From positions 1 through 34,036 of IMG/VR virus record IMGVR_UViG_3300035145_002906: 34,036 nt of DNA, one strand, 5' to 3'. The notes under the pieces are model-generated. The model saw nothing but the letters and a program-made list of their open reading frames with translations, made no database searches and was not told the origin of the DNA. Below are positions 26,001 through 33,427 of the stretch, in pieces; position 1 is the stretch's first letter; every line of letters begins with the position of its first letter. Source of the stretch: a virus. Made by a program: the position numbers and the translations under genes.

Positions 26001-26599
26001 ATGATATTGCCAGAAACGGAAATTCTATCTTCATCACAATTATAGAATGGATATACTTGATGCCTGAGTTCTGACGGAAAAAGTAACATTATTCCCTCAG
26101 CTTCAGGGTTCATCTGATATGTGTAAGTCTGAATCTTACCAAGAGTGTTGGTATAAGAAAATTGAAATGAAGAGATTCTAGGATTTTTTGCGTTTAATGC
26201 GATTGGATTTTGGTTTTGTTCCAGGTGTCTTGTAGGAATTTTCATCCAAATAACAAAACTATAGATTCCGTTGTGATTATGTAACGGATTAAACTCAGTC
26301 TGCTTCTGATAATTCACCCAGAAATCAACTAAACCATGCTGAACACTACCTAGAGGTTTGAATTGGCATTCATATTCATAACACAGGGGTGAAAGTGTAT
26401 GTTCATAGAACCAATCAGACTGATCAACTAAAGTATTACTTTCGTGGATGTTTCCAGCAAGATTGCTTTTATAGGATTTTCCACGATCGTTAATACAATC
26501 CCACAAATAATCAACTTCATTTGTAGAAAGTTTTTTCTCTAACCATCCAATATTTGGGGGAGTGACTACTCGCACTCCCTCACTATCACTCTTCCTCAC
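25997..26599 (-). CDS. Putative 2OG-Fe(II) oxygenase, 200 aa, GTG start
   Basis: This is the second member of the 2OG-FeII_Oxy_5-like family in the cassette. FWVNYQKQTEFNPLHNHNGIY (residues 93-113) gives His107 and His109. Residues 172-198 (LLFPSELRHQVYPF, then DEDRISVSGN) give the distal His180 and Arg192, matching the family's 'lFPs.l.H.V.P......RisisgN' end. Catalysis would couple oxidation of 2-oxoglutarate to hydroxylation of an unknown substrate. The start codon is GTG at 26597-26599, 14 bases inside the end of the upstream 37-residue gene. No ATG lies near the N-terminus, and this start keeps a natural length of 200 residues, equal to its paralogue. The stop overlaps the next ATG. It lacks a strong Shine-Dalgarno, so coupling to upstream translation is likely. 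Confidence 0.72.
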   Translation of the reverse strand: MRKSDSEGVRVVTPPNIGWLEKKLSTNEVDYLWDCINDRGKSYKSNLAGNIHESNTLVDQSDWFYEHTLSPLCYEYECQFKPLGSVQHGLVDFWVNYQKQTEFNPLHNHNGIYSFVIWMKIPTRHLEQNQNPIALNAKNPRISSFQFSYTNTLGKIQTYTYQMNPEAEGIMLLFPSELRHQVYPFYNCDEDRISVSGNII

Positions 26600-26699
26600 T
26601 AGATTCTTCGGATTCTCTCTTATCTGGGTGATCTTGATCGGCAGGTCTACGTCCTACAACGTAACCATAAGATTTAGGTGCTGGAGTTTCTTCGCTCAT
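26586..26699 (-). CDS. Small acidic-tailed hypothetical protein, 37 aa
   Basis: ATG at 26697-26699 to TGA at 26586-26588. The protein begins MSEETPAPKSYGYVVGRRP and ends in a Glu/Ser tail (ESEESSEEE). Its ATG overlaps the stop of the 48-residue gene (ATGA), and its end overlaps the GTG of the oxygenase by 14 bases. Such close packing supports a real gene. No family is recognised. The acidic tail contrasts with the basic upstream neighbour and may suggest that the two small proteins bind each other, which is speculation. Confidence 0.6.
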   Translation of the reverse strand: MSEETPAPKSYGYVVGRRPADQDHPDKRESEESSEEE

Positions 26700-26842
26700 T
26701 TTCCTTGTCCGCGATAACGTTTACGGGCTCCATTACGGGAGCTTGCACTATATTTAGTATGCTGACCGTCTCCCTGGCGAGTTTTTTTGGGCTTTGACTC
26801 AATGTTGGCGTTACCACCAGTAAGTGAAGGGCGCTTTGCCAT
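26696..26842 (-). CDS. Small basic hypothetical protein, 48 aa
   Basis: ATG at 26840-26842 to TGA at 26696-26698. The protein opens MAKRPSLTGGNANIESKPKK and ends SRNGARKRYRGQGK, with about 12 Lys and Arg and few hydrophobics, so it is probably disordered or binds nucleic acid. From memory, short proteins with 'KRPSLTGG' and 'RNGARKRYRGQG' motifs recur in cyanophages, without known function. A GAGG Shine-Dalgarno at 26848-26851 lies 5 bases upstream, and a sigma-70-like promoter lies just before that. This is therefore the first gene of the accessory cassette. Confidence 0.72.
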   Translation of the reverse strand: MAKRPSLTGGNANIESKPKKTRQGDGQHTKYSASSRNGARKRYRGQGK

Positions 26843-26865
26843 GAATTCCTCAAATGTACCTCAAT

Positions 26866-26894
26866 ATTATATCACATGAATTATTGCTGTGCAA
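26866..26894 (-). promoter_or_regulatory. Sigma-70-like promoter for the oxygenase cassette
   Basis: On the minus strand TTGCAC (26889-26894) is followed after 17 bases by a perfect TATAAT (26866-26871). The -35 matches TTGACA only in its first three bases, but the spacing is ideal and the -10 is perfect. The -35 lies in the last codons of the adhesin gene and the -10 in the 38-base gap before the 48-residue gene, about 24 bases from its ATG. This points to host-RNA-polymerase transcription, unlike the TATAAATA late elements before gp25 and gp8. Confidence 0.6.
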
Positions 26895-29800
26895 CACTGA
26901 TGATTTGAATTTGCGGTGCTCCTCTTTCATTTCCATAAGAAGTATTAGACACAACGACCTCTGCAGGACTGTTTGAGTTTGATGAAGGACTTGGAAGACC
27001 ACCAAAGTACGAAGATCCGCCTCCGCCTCCGCCGCCGAAGTAACCACCCTCGTTAACATCTTGATCCCATCCACCACCGCCGCCACCGCCGCCGTAGTAT
27101 CCAAATCCACCAGCACCACCATTACCATCAACACCGCCACCACCACCGCCAGCACTAAAGAATCCTCCATTACCGCCACCACTGGCACTAAGATCTCCAC
27201 CAGCAGCACCGCCATATCCACCAGAACCACTTCTATAACCACTAGTTGAACCACCAGTGCCGCCATAGGATGTATTCAAATTAGATCCACTAGCACCAGC
27301 AGGATATCCAGCATTACCACCATCAGGTTCTGATGGTCTGGGTAAACCACCAGCCCCCGATTCGCTTCTAGGATTACCTTGATATCCACCCTCGGCAGCA
27401 AGCATAACGCAGTTATTGCCGCTTGTTCCTGTTCCATAGAACACAGCAGCATATCTAGTATCATAATGAAGTCTATAGGTCTGTCCATCTCTTACAGTAA
27501 ATGTACCCTGAACATAACCACCATCGCCGCCATTACCACCAGGACTGTTGCCACGAAGTCTTATAGTAACATTATAGTCAAATCCAGATGCTGATAAGTA
27601 CGCAGGTTCTACTATTGTTGTTGCAGTAGAAATATCTGAAGCATCAGTAACATTACTAGTATTAACTCCAGTAAGTGTAAGTGCTCCAGGAACACTAATA
27701 GAAACTACTGCAAGACCATTCTGACTAGATCCTCCATGACCACTGACATATTCAGAGAGACCACTTTGAGGAGCACTAACTCCTCCAGCTTGACCATTAC
27801 TTCCATTGCTATAGGAAGTTCCAGAAACATCATTGATAATTGTGGCGGCAACAAAAACTGCTCCTGATCCACCACCACCGCCGCTTCCAGAGCAGTTATC
27901 ATTACTATTACCACCACCGCCGCCGCCACCGAACCATCCTGATCCACCGCCGCCCCCACGCTTTCCTTGGTAGAGTCCAGAACCAGTACCAGCGCCACCG
28001 CCAGATCTACCAGTGCTTCCTCCGCTAGTAACTACATAATTGTATCTTTTTACATCAAATCCGTTACACACGTCACCATTTGGTGATGTACAAGTTCCGC
28101 AAGAATCATCAGTACACCAACCGTAGACACTACCTCTATGTGTTCCCCAGGTGTAAGCATAATTTCCAACAACTACATAACCATCAACAATTCCTGATGC
28201 TCCTCCATCATATACTAGAGTTCCTCCCCATAAAATTTGCAGTGCTCTTACACCCTGACCACCATTGTTTTCATTATTTCCAGTTCTTGTGTACCAACCA
28301 TTATTAGTATTAGTACAAGATGGTTTTTGTGTGAGACTACCACTACCAGTTCTTACAGTCTCATTGGTATATGAAGCGCCAGATCCGCCACCAGAGGCAT
28401 TAGCAGCAGCAGCACCAGCATATGGTCCACTACCGCTACCTGCAGATCCATTTGGAGCACCACCACGACCGCCCTGACCAGCTTGACCAGCACCACCACC
28501 ACCGCCAACGTACCAATTAGCGGTGTTGCCTGATCTAGTGTATAAAAGTTCTGATCTCTGACCACCACGACCAGCACCATATCCAGACATACCAGATGGC
28601 GATCCCTGACCAGTAGCACCCACAAATACTTTTAATGTATCAGTACTACTTAAATTACTGATTGTTCCAGTTGCAAATGCTCCTGAACCACCACTAAAGT
28701 TTCCTGCTTGAAGTCCTTCTCCACTAGCAGGACATTCTCCAATACCAATGCCACCCGCACCCCATAACCAAAAAGTAAATTCACTCGCACCAGTGGGAAT
28801 AGGAATATTAGTTTCACCAGGAGTCGTAATTGTATATGTTTGAGATCCAACACTACTAATGAGTACTACGACATCATTGGTAGTTTTCGTTGCACAAAAT
28901 TCATTGCTAATAACACATCGGTATGTATCGCCAGCATTTGATGCACTTAAAGTACCTGTCGTGTAATTAGAAGAAGTTGCGCCAGAAATATCTGTATAAG
29001 TAGCACCAGATTTACTCTGCCACTGATAAGATACTGAACTTGTTACACCATTTACTTGACCAATAGCAGTAAAAGTTGCAGTATCACCAGAATTTACAAT
29101 AACTGAAGATGGTTGTGTTGTAATTTCAATAAATGTAGGATCAATAACAATTCTTGAATCTTCCTGAAGATCTCCTGCATTGCCACGATTTGGATGAGAT
29201 GATCCAGCAAATGCACTTGTAGTTCCAGTAGCAGTAGGATGCACAAAACCAGATCCACCTGCACCACCGCCACCTGATTGTGGTCCTATGCCAGGATCAG
29301 TCTGTGAGTTCGTATAACCATCATAACCACCAGCGCCACCGCCTCCACCATAATATCCGCCGCCTCCGCCACCACCTCCAGCAGCAGCTTGACTTCCAGC
29401 ATTATCGCCGCCATCGCCGCCCTGCAAAGCAGCACCAGAATCTCCATTACTAGAACCTCCAGAAGATGTAGTTCCTCCCGAACCTCCAGTAGATTGTGTT
29501 CCTGCATCGCCTCCAGTAGCACTGATTTGAGACTGAGTACTATCTCCACCATCAGTACCCGAAGTACCTCCTCCAGCGCCCCCTAAAACTGCTGCCGTGG
29601 CAGTTTGAGTATGAGTACCAGCTACAGTTTGATATTGTGTACAAGGATATGAAGTTGTAGTTGTCTTCGTAGCACTATAACTCCAACTAGAAACATAACT
29701 ACTTCCACTATTGTCATTTCTTTGGAAATAGACTATAAATCCCCAAGTATATTTGTTAAGACTAGAAACATAAAATCCAGGACAAGCACCACCACCAGCA

Positions 29801-31305
29801 GTACATGATCCAGGGTAGATATTTAAACTATAATTAGTATCTGGCATGTATGGATTCCAGAATACATAATATCCTCTAGGTGGCCAATGACCTGTTATGA
29901 ATACCAAATTACTACTGCCACTGTAATTTAAATAGTTACTAGTTTGAGCAGCGTTATTATATGAGTGGGAAATGCTACCAGATCTGCTCTCAGTAGAAGT
30001 ACTGTAGCAAGTACTTTGATATGGTTGCTGATAGGTATAACCATAACTCACTGTCTGTTGAGTTCCTCCACACCCAGCGGTGTTAAAACTAGACCCCCCA
30101 GCACCGCCTGCAATAGCAAGAGCATTGGCATGTGATACCGAAGTATCAAAGATGCCAGCATACCCTCCTCCTGCCTCTGCATAGCGTCCAGAGTCTGATG
30201 CTCCTGCTGCACCACCACCAGCATTCATCTTCAATGCCATGACATCACCAGCAGTGAGTGGAATATCTGCATCAGTGTATCCACCCTGTCCTGCACAAGT
30301 TCCTTGACCCCATAAATGAGTACTAAACTTACTTCTATTAGGTTCTAGTGATGTGATGCTATAATCGGTAGCATTTGTGGGGTCAAAAATTAGTGGTCCA
30401 TTAAGTTCAAGATCCCAGAATTCAATACCACCAATTGCTGGTTGGATTCTAAAGTCTGCACCACTGACTGAAATAGTAGTACTTGAAGTGACATTATATG
30501 AGGCTTTATCTGCAGTGTAACGAACTCTATACTCAGTACCAGTATCTGCTGTTACAAAGTTTGGTGTAGTGTATTGTAATGTAACTCCAGAAGCATTCGT
30601 ATTCTCAGTACCAGCAATATCAGTAAATATAAGATCTCCTGGACCCTTTCTTTGCCAAATACCAGTCAATGTACCACTAGTAATTGTGGCAGATGCCTCA
30701 ACGGTCGTATTAGTACTCTGAGTAACAAAAATAGAACTAGTTGGTTGTGTAACAATACTAATAACTCTACTAATACTTACAGTGACTTCATTTGAATATA
30801 ATGGTGTTGTAATGGCACCAGCATGTTCTACCTCACAACGATACTTATCACCATCATCATTTGCTACAGTAAGTCCAGATGGTACAGTATATTGTGCAGT
30901 TGTTGCTCCAGAAATATCATTCCAAGTTGTTGTGCCAGAATCTTGTTTCTGCCATTGAAATGATAATCCAGAATCTTGAAGATTTTTTAGTGTTACCTCA
31001 ACTTCTAAAAGATGAGTACCTGTAGTAGGTTCAGTATCAACAATAGTAGTAGGTTTTACATCTGCAGTAACAATAATTGGAAGAGTATTTTGAAGGTTAC
31101 CTGTAGATCCGCCCCCTGATGGAGGGTTATTAGGATTACCTAGATCCGAGGAAGCACCAGCACCACCAGCTGATTCACCAATAGCAATATCCTGCGCGGT
31201 CACACTAAAGTGATCGGCAGGATGAATCTGTCCCGAGTTAACACGACGGTCTTTTGGGATAAATTTACGCTGATTGCTAAATGGTGTCCTCGTATGCTTT
31301 CTCAT
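26881..31305 (-). CDS. Adhesin-like virion protein with Ig-like and glycine-rich domains, 1474 aa
   Basis: This is a probable host-contact protein. After a basic N-terminus (residues 1-75) come two Ig-like domains (about 76-180 and 181-282, with FQWQKQDSGTTTWNDISGAT and YRCEVEHAG). A glycine-rich module follows (about 283-725), then a third Ig-like domain (about 726-818, QWQSKSGATYTDISGAT, YRCVISNEF), and two more glycine-rich modules (about 819-1206 and 1207-1474). Each glycine-rich module has a 'FTFWLWGAGG' or similar strand, a Cys-containing or aromatic middle, long Gly runs and a final strand ('VVSISV', 'IQIISVAQQ'). The pattern resembles the glycine-rich domain of ALK-type receptors and, loosely, the glycine-helix adhesins of T-even phages such as S16 gp38. 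The ATG overlaps the PAAR gene stop (ATGA), so a baseplate attachment is likely. A structural role is fairly sure; receptor binding is inferred. Confidence 0.8.
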   Translation of the reverse strand: MRKHTRTPFSNQRKFIPKDRRVNSGQIHPADHFSVTAQDIAIGESAGGAGASSDLGNPNNPPSGGGSTGNLQNTLPIIVTADVKPTTIVDTEPTTGTHLLEVEVTLKNLQDSGLSFQWQKQDSGTTTWNDISGATTAQYTVPSGLTVANDDGDKYRCEVEHAGAITTPLYSNEVTVSISRVISIVTQPTSSIFVTQSTNTTVEASATITSGTLTGIWQRKGPGDLIFTDIAGTENTNASGVTLQYTTPNFVTADTGTEYRVRYTADKASYNVTSSTTISVSGADFRIQPAIGGIEFWDLELNGPLIFDPTNATDYSITSLEPNRSKFSTHLWGQGTCAGQGGYTDADIPLTAGDVMALKMNAGGGAAGASDSGRYAEAGGGYAGIFDTSVSHANALAIAGGAGGSSFNTAGCGGTQQTVSYGYTYQQPYQSTCYSTSTESRSGSISHSYNNAAQTSNYLNYSGSSNLVFITGHWPPRGYYVFWNPYMPDTNYSLNIYPGSCTAGGGACPGFYVSSLNKYTWGFIVYFQRNDNSGSSYVSSWSYSATKTTTTSYPCTQYQTVAGTHTQTATAAVLGGAGGGTSGTDGGDSTQSQISATGGDAGTQSTGGSGGTTSSGGSSNGDSGAALQGGDGGDNAGSQAAAGGGGGGGGYYGGGGGAGGYDGYTNSQTDPGIGPQSGGGGAGGSGFVHPTATGTTSAFAGSSHPNRGNAGDLQEDSRIVIDPTFIEITTQPSSVIVNSGDTATFTAIGQVNGVTSSVSYQWQSKSGATYTDISGATSSNYTTGTLSASNAGDTYRCVISNEFCATKTTNDVVVLISSVGSQTYTITTPGETNIPIPTGASEFTFWLWGAGGIGIGECPASGEGLQAGNFSGGSGAFATGTISNLSSTDTLKVFVGATGQGSPSGMSGYGAGRGGQRSELLYTRSGNTANWYVGGGGGAGQAGQGGRGGAPNGSAGSGSGPYAGAAAANASGGGSGASYTNETVRTGSGSLTQKPSCTNTNNGWYTRTGNNENNGGQGVRALQILWGGTLVYDGGASGIVDGYVVVGNYAYTWGTHRGSVYGWCTDDSCGTCTSPNGDVCNGFDVKRYNYVVTSGGSTGRSGGGAGTGSGLYQGKRGGGGGSGWFGGGGGGGNSNDNCSGSGGGGGSGAVFVAATIINDVSGTSYSNGSNGQAGGVSAPQSGLSEYVSGHGGSSQNGLAVVSISVPGALTLTGVNTSNVTDASDISTATTIVEPAYLSASGFDYNVTIRLRGNSPGGNGGDGGYVQGTFTVRDGQTYRLHYDTRYAAVFYGTGTSGNNCVMLAAEGGYQGNPRSESGAGGLPRPSEPDGGNAGYPAGASGSNLNTSYGGTGGSTSGYRSGSGGYGGAAGGDLSASGGGNGGFFSAGGGGGGVDGNGGAGGFGYYGGGGGGGGWDQDVNEGGYFGGGGGGGSSYFGGLPSPSSNSNSPAEVVVSNTSYGNERGAPQIQIISVAQQ
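26884..27687 (-). repeat. Glycine-rich module 3 of the adhesin
   Basis: Residues about 1207-1474. After strands FDYNVTIRLRGNSPGGNGG and YRLHYDTRYAAVFYG come six or more glycine clusters, among them SAGGGGGGVDG, YYGGGGGGGGW and YFGGGGGGGSSYFGG. The DNA is a low-complexity run of GGN codons (ccaccg/ccgccg on the plus strand). Confidence 0.75.
27688..28845 (-). repeat. Glycine-rich module 2 of the adhesin
   Basis: Residues about 821-1206. The module opens with a beta strand EFTFWLWGAGG and LKVFVGATGQG, then has WYVGGGGGAGQAGQGG, a non-glycine excursion with four Cys (Cys1064, 1069, 1072, 1080), and a second set of glycine clusters (RGGGGGSGWFGGGGGGG). It closes with NGLAVVSISVP. Confidence 0.75.
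29131..30459 (-). repeat. Glycine-rich module 1 of the adhesin
   Basis: Residues about 283-725. The module opens with FSTHLWGQGTCAGQGG, runs through glycine clusters near 361-415, and has a Tyr/Ser/Trp-rich middle (415-570). It ends in AAAGGGGGGGGYYGGGGGAGG (643-663) and the strand SRIVIDPTFIEI. It is the longest of the three modules. Confidence 0.72.
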
Positions 31306-31607
31306 ATCATGAAGACATTAGGCGATCCTACAATGATTGGAAATACTCCTGTAATACCTAGTGCTAAATCACCCAATGCTTCACCAGCAATTTTATTCAC
31401 AAATACCTTTGGTGATCCTGTAATTACAGGTGCAACGTGTGTTTTACAGCACTTAGGGCAAGGAACAATCTCTAGGTATGGTGCTGTGACATCTCCAAGT
31501 TTACTCTTGGCAATTTTATTTACAAACACATTAGGAGATCCCGTTGCTTGCACAGGAGTGTTGCAACGATTTAGATAAATGTGACCAATTGTACTTGCAG
31601 CTAACAT
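31302..31607 (-). CDS. PAAR-motif spike-tip protein (gp5.4-like)
   Basis: This is a PAAR-family protein that should fold into the small metal-stabilised cone capping the cell-puncturing spike, as T4 gp5.4 does. It has 101 residues (T4 gp5.4 has 97). Three repeats carry the family motif: TGSPNVFVNKIAKSKLGD (22-39), TGSPKVFVNKIAGEALGD (63-80) and VGSPNVFMI (93-101). Between repeats 1 and 2 lies CPKCCKTH (Cys50, Cys53, Cys54, His57), a likely metal-ligand cluster together with His9 or Cys15. An AAAGGT sequence precedes the ATG by 7 bases. The start shares one base with the previous stop (TAATG), and the end overlaps the adhesin start (ATGA), so the three neighbours are coupled. Confidence 0.88.
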   Translation of the reverse strand: MLAASTIGHIYLNRCNTPVQATGSPNVFVNKIAKSKLGDVTAPYLEIVPCPKCCKTHVAPVITGSPKVFVNKIAGEALGDLALGITGVFPIIVGSPNVFMI

Positions 31608-32617
31608 TATTGTACCTTTGTGGGTTTAGTAAATTCTACGTTTCCAGCAGTCTCAGGGAATGTTTGATTATAACGTTCGTTAATTTCTTCCTCTGAACGC
31701 TGACGATCACTAATCAAATCATTAAGAATTTTTTCATGATCATTATTACTATTATTTACCACATGAGTAATTGTATGAGTATCAGTTCCCGTTTGACTTG
31801 CACTGCTATAACCCATCTTGGATAGAATAGATTGTTGCTGCGATGAAGACAAGTATTGTCCGTATATACCCCAACTTACATAAAGTTGCCAATCTACTTC
31901 AATTTTAAATGTAAGAGTTGTGAACTCTCGTTGATCTGGAATATACTTATACAATCTATCAAACTTCTCTGGCAACTCCCATAAACTACTCACTTCATAT
32001 GTGCCGCCCTCATAATCATCAGTATATCCGAACTCATTATAACAAAATACTGCAGCATTATATGAACCCTTGATGGATAATGTATTCCAATATGGTACGT
32101 TAAATGTATGAGTGTCGTTCTTCTCTCCTCCAGTTCTGGTGTCTATAGAACTGGTTATAAATGTAAATTGATATGTCCCTGATTGTGGTGCATTCTCAAC
32201 AAACGTTACACCACCACCCTTATTGTCTCCTTTGGCTAGTACTTCTTCACTAAACCAATCTCCTTTCTCATTCTGTGCAATTCCATCGTTCGTGGGTCCC
32301 TGATCATTAACCCAACGCATTGCTGTCGGAATCCGTGCAACATGAGTGCCGAAATATGAATTGTGGGGATATGATGTACTACTTCCTGGTCTAGAACTAC
32401 TTGTTCTCCAACTTTGTGCCTTGTTATAACTTCCTGCTCCACTCTCTTGTGTGGAAGGAGTGTTAGAGTTTGCTGTAGTTGATTTAACCTCAAAGTTAAA
32501 AGTATTATAGAGGTTCACGTCAGGAAGAATTGGTGTCTCTGCACCACTCCTAAAATCATAGGTATCCTGTGATCCTGGATAACCATTATAATCACTATAA
32601 ACTACGGTATAACTCAT
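31607..32617 (-). CDS. Hypothetical virion-associated protein, 336 aa
   Basis: I do not recognise this protein. It opens MSYTVVYSDYNGYPGSQDTY and is rich in Ser, Thr, Tyr and Asn, as phage structural proteins are. It contains aromatic beta-type stretches (WQLYVSWGIYGQYLSSSQQQ at about 244-263) and ends in a charged helix (ILNDLISDRQRSEEEINERY). No signal peptide, membrane segment or catalytic motif is visible. The ATG overlaps the stop of the 62-residue gene (ATGA), and the TAA shares a base with the PAAR start. Its position directly before the PAAR tip protein suggests a tail or baseplate role, or an assembly factor for the spike. That is inference from neighbours only. Confidence 0.75.
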   Translation of the reverse strand: MSYTVVYSDYNGYPGSQDTYDFRSGAETPILPDVNLYNTFNFEVKSTTANSNTPSTQESGAGSYNKAQSWRTSSSRPGSSTSYPHNSYFGTHVARIPTAMRWVNDQGPTNDGIAQNEKGDWFSEEVLAKGDNKGGGVTFVENAPQSGTYQFTFITSSIDTRTGGEKNDTHTFNVPYWNTLSIKGSYNAAVFCYNEFGYTDDYEGGTYEVSSLWELPEKFDRLYKYIPDQREFTTLTFKIEVDWQLYVSWGIYGQYLSSSQQQSILSKMGYSSASQTGTDTHTITHVVNNSNNDHEKILNDLISDRQRSEEEINERYNQTFPETAGNVEFTKPTKVQ

Positions 32618-32802
32618 TTGCTCTCTAATTCTGATACTTTGTTATGGAGGTAGTTCAGCGTGTCTGCTAGTTTCTCGTACTCTGTTGCCCCAGGTCTCTT
32701 GTAGTTAAGATCTGGTCCTTTGAGCAATTCAGCGACAACAACTTCCAGATTATTTATGCGCTCTAGTACCTCCTCAAAGTCAAAATACTCTTCATTCGCC
32801 AT
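32614..32802 (-). CDS. Small helical hypothetical protein, 62 aa
   Basis: The start is the ATG at 32800-32802, chosen because GAGGAG lies 6 bases before it and the protein then reads MANEEYFDFEEVLERINNLE, a clean helical start. A longer reading would overlap the upstream gene deeply. The sequence is acidic and helical, with a likely coiled coil at residues 9-28 and another at the C-terminus (LADTLNYLHNKVSELESK). The start overlaps the end of the 65-residue gene by 11 bases and the stop overlaps the next ATG. Function unknown. Confidence 0.7.
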   Translation of the reverse strand: MANEEYFDFEEVLERINNLEVVVAELLKGPDLNYKRPGATEYEKLADTLNYLHNKVSELESK

Positions 32803-32989
32803 GCACTTCTCCTCTATGTAATACCTCTGAGACAAACGCGCTAGCCTCCTTCTTAGTCCGCCAGGCTTTCGCTCGGTCCTTATCAGATGTCCAAGTGTTG
32901 ATTGAACCACCCTCTGTCCAGTAAATATAAGGCTCGCTCACATACCTTGAAGAATTTACCTCACGCACATACCATTTCTTAGTTGCCAT
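32792..32989 (-). CDS. Small hypothetical protein, 65 aa
   Basis: The start is the ATG at 32987-32989, with AGGAG 8 bases upstream and within the last codons of the 64-residue gene. The protein begins MATKKWYVREVNSSRYVSEP and continues with INTWTSDKDRAKAWRTKKEA and a helical end (SAFVSEVLHRGE). The pattern of a short beta hairpin followed by a helix rich in Ala, Lys and Arg resembles small phage proteins that carry a 'W.sdk..A..f.tk.eA' motif, whose role I do not know. A soluble cytoplasmic protein is likely. Confidence 0.7.
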   Translation of the reverse strand: MATKKWYVREVNSSRYVSEPYIYWTEGGSINTWTSDKDRAKAWRTKKEASAFVSEVLHRGEVHGE

Positions 32990-33173
32990 TCGTATGCTCC
33001 TCAAGTGTGTCCATAATATTATCAATTGAACTAATGCTTTCAATGTCACTGATCACCTTTGCGATCTGTGTGCAAACAACTGGTCTCTCACACCTTGCAG
33101 CGAACGCAAGAGCATTCCTAAGAGATTGTTCTGCTTCTTTCAGTGATTCTTCTACTTGATTACCTAATGCCAT
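32979..33173 (-). CDS. Small helical hypothetical protein, 64 aa
   Basis: The ATG shares bases with the glutaredoxin stop (TGATG), so translation is coupled. A GAGGGAA stretch upstream may also serve as a ribosome binding site. The chain (MALGNQVEESLKEAEQSLRN, then AARCERPVVCTQIAKVISDIE) is predicted to be all alpha, with two Cys (28 and 34) flanking PVV. No known family. The next gene starts 11 bases inside its end. It may work with the glutaredoxin, but only their coupling suggests that. Confidence 0.7.
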   Translation of the reverse strand: MALGNQVEESLKEAEQSLRNALAFAARCERPVVCTQIAKVISDIESISSIDNIMDTLEEHTNGN

Positions 33174-33409
33174 CAGATTCTTCCCTCGTTTCGCAGTTGT
33201 GTAATGGTCTCGCTACATCCTCCGATAAGCTTACCATCTTTCAGGACTCTGGGAAATGTACTCCCATACCCGAACTTATCTGTAAATTGTTCTCGGGTGA
33301 AATCGCGATTCAGCGTAACTTCCATATAAGATTCGCCAAGTCCTGTGAGAACTTTCTTAACATTCTCACAGTAAGGACAGTTTTTCTTTGAGTAAATTGT
33401 GTATGCCAT
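33173..33409 (-). CDS. grx: Glutaredoxin
   Basis: This is a small thiol-disulfide oxidoreductase that would use glutathione to reduce disulfides, in phages usually to support ribonucleotide reductase during nucleotide synthesis. The 78-residue chain has the dithiol active site CPYC at residues 11-14, TFPRV at 51-55 with the expected cis-proline (Pro53), and IGG at 62-64 that contacts glutathione. The order and length are those of a complete single-domain glutaredoxin, slightly short as in phage versions. It begins 18 bases after the 55-residue gene and overlaps the next gene at TGATG. The Shine-Dalgarno is weak. Cyanophages commonly carry such a gene. Confidence 0.92.
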   Translation of the reverse strand: MAYTIYSKKNCPYCENVKKVLTGLGESYMEVTLNRDFTREQFTDKFGYGSTFPRVLKDGKLIGGCSETITQLRNEGRI

Positions 33410-33427
33410 TCTCAGTATATTAAAGGT

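Noticed and set aside
26850-27266. Minus-strand 138-codon frame overlapping the end of the adhesin
   Set aside because: It is the shifted frame of GGN codons and reads as Val and Leu runs. It has no independent support, and the real adhesin frame covers the same DNA.
27000-29600. Dense CCACCG/CCGCCG repeats considered as a CRISPR or microsatellite array
   Set aside because: The repeats are in frame and encode glycine runs of the adhesin. There are no constant-length spacers or repeated units as in CRISPR.
32751-32758. CATAAATA on the minus strand inside the 62-residue gene
   Set aside because: It could serve the 336-residue, PAAR and adhesin genes, but it lies 134 bases before the nearest start, within a coding region, and differs from TATAAATA at one base. 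Too weak to call.
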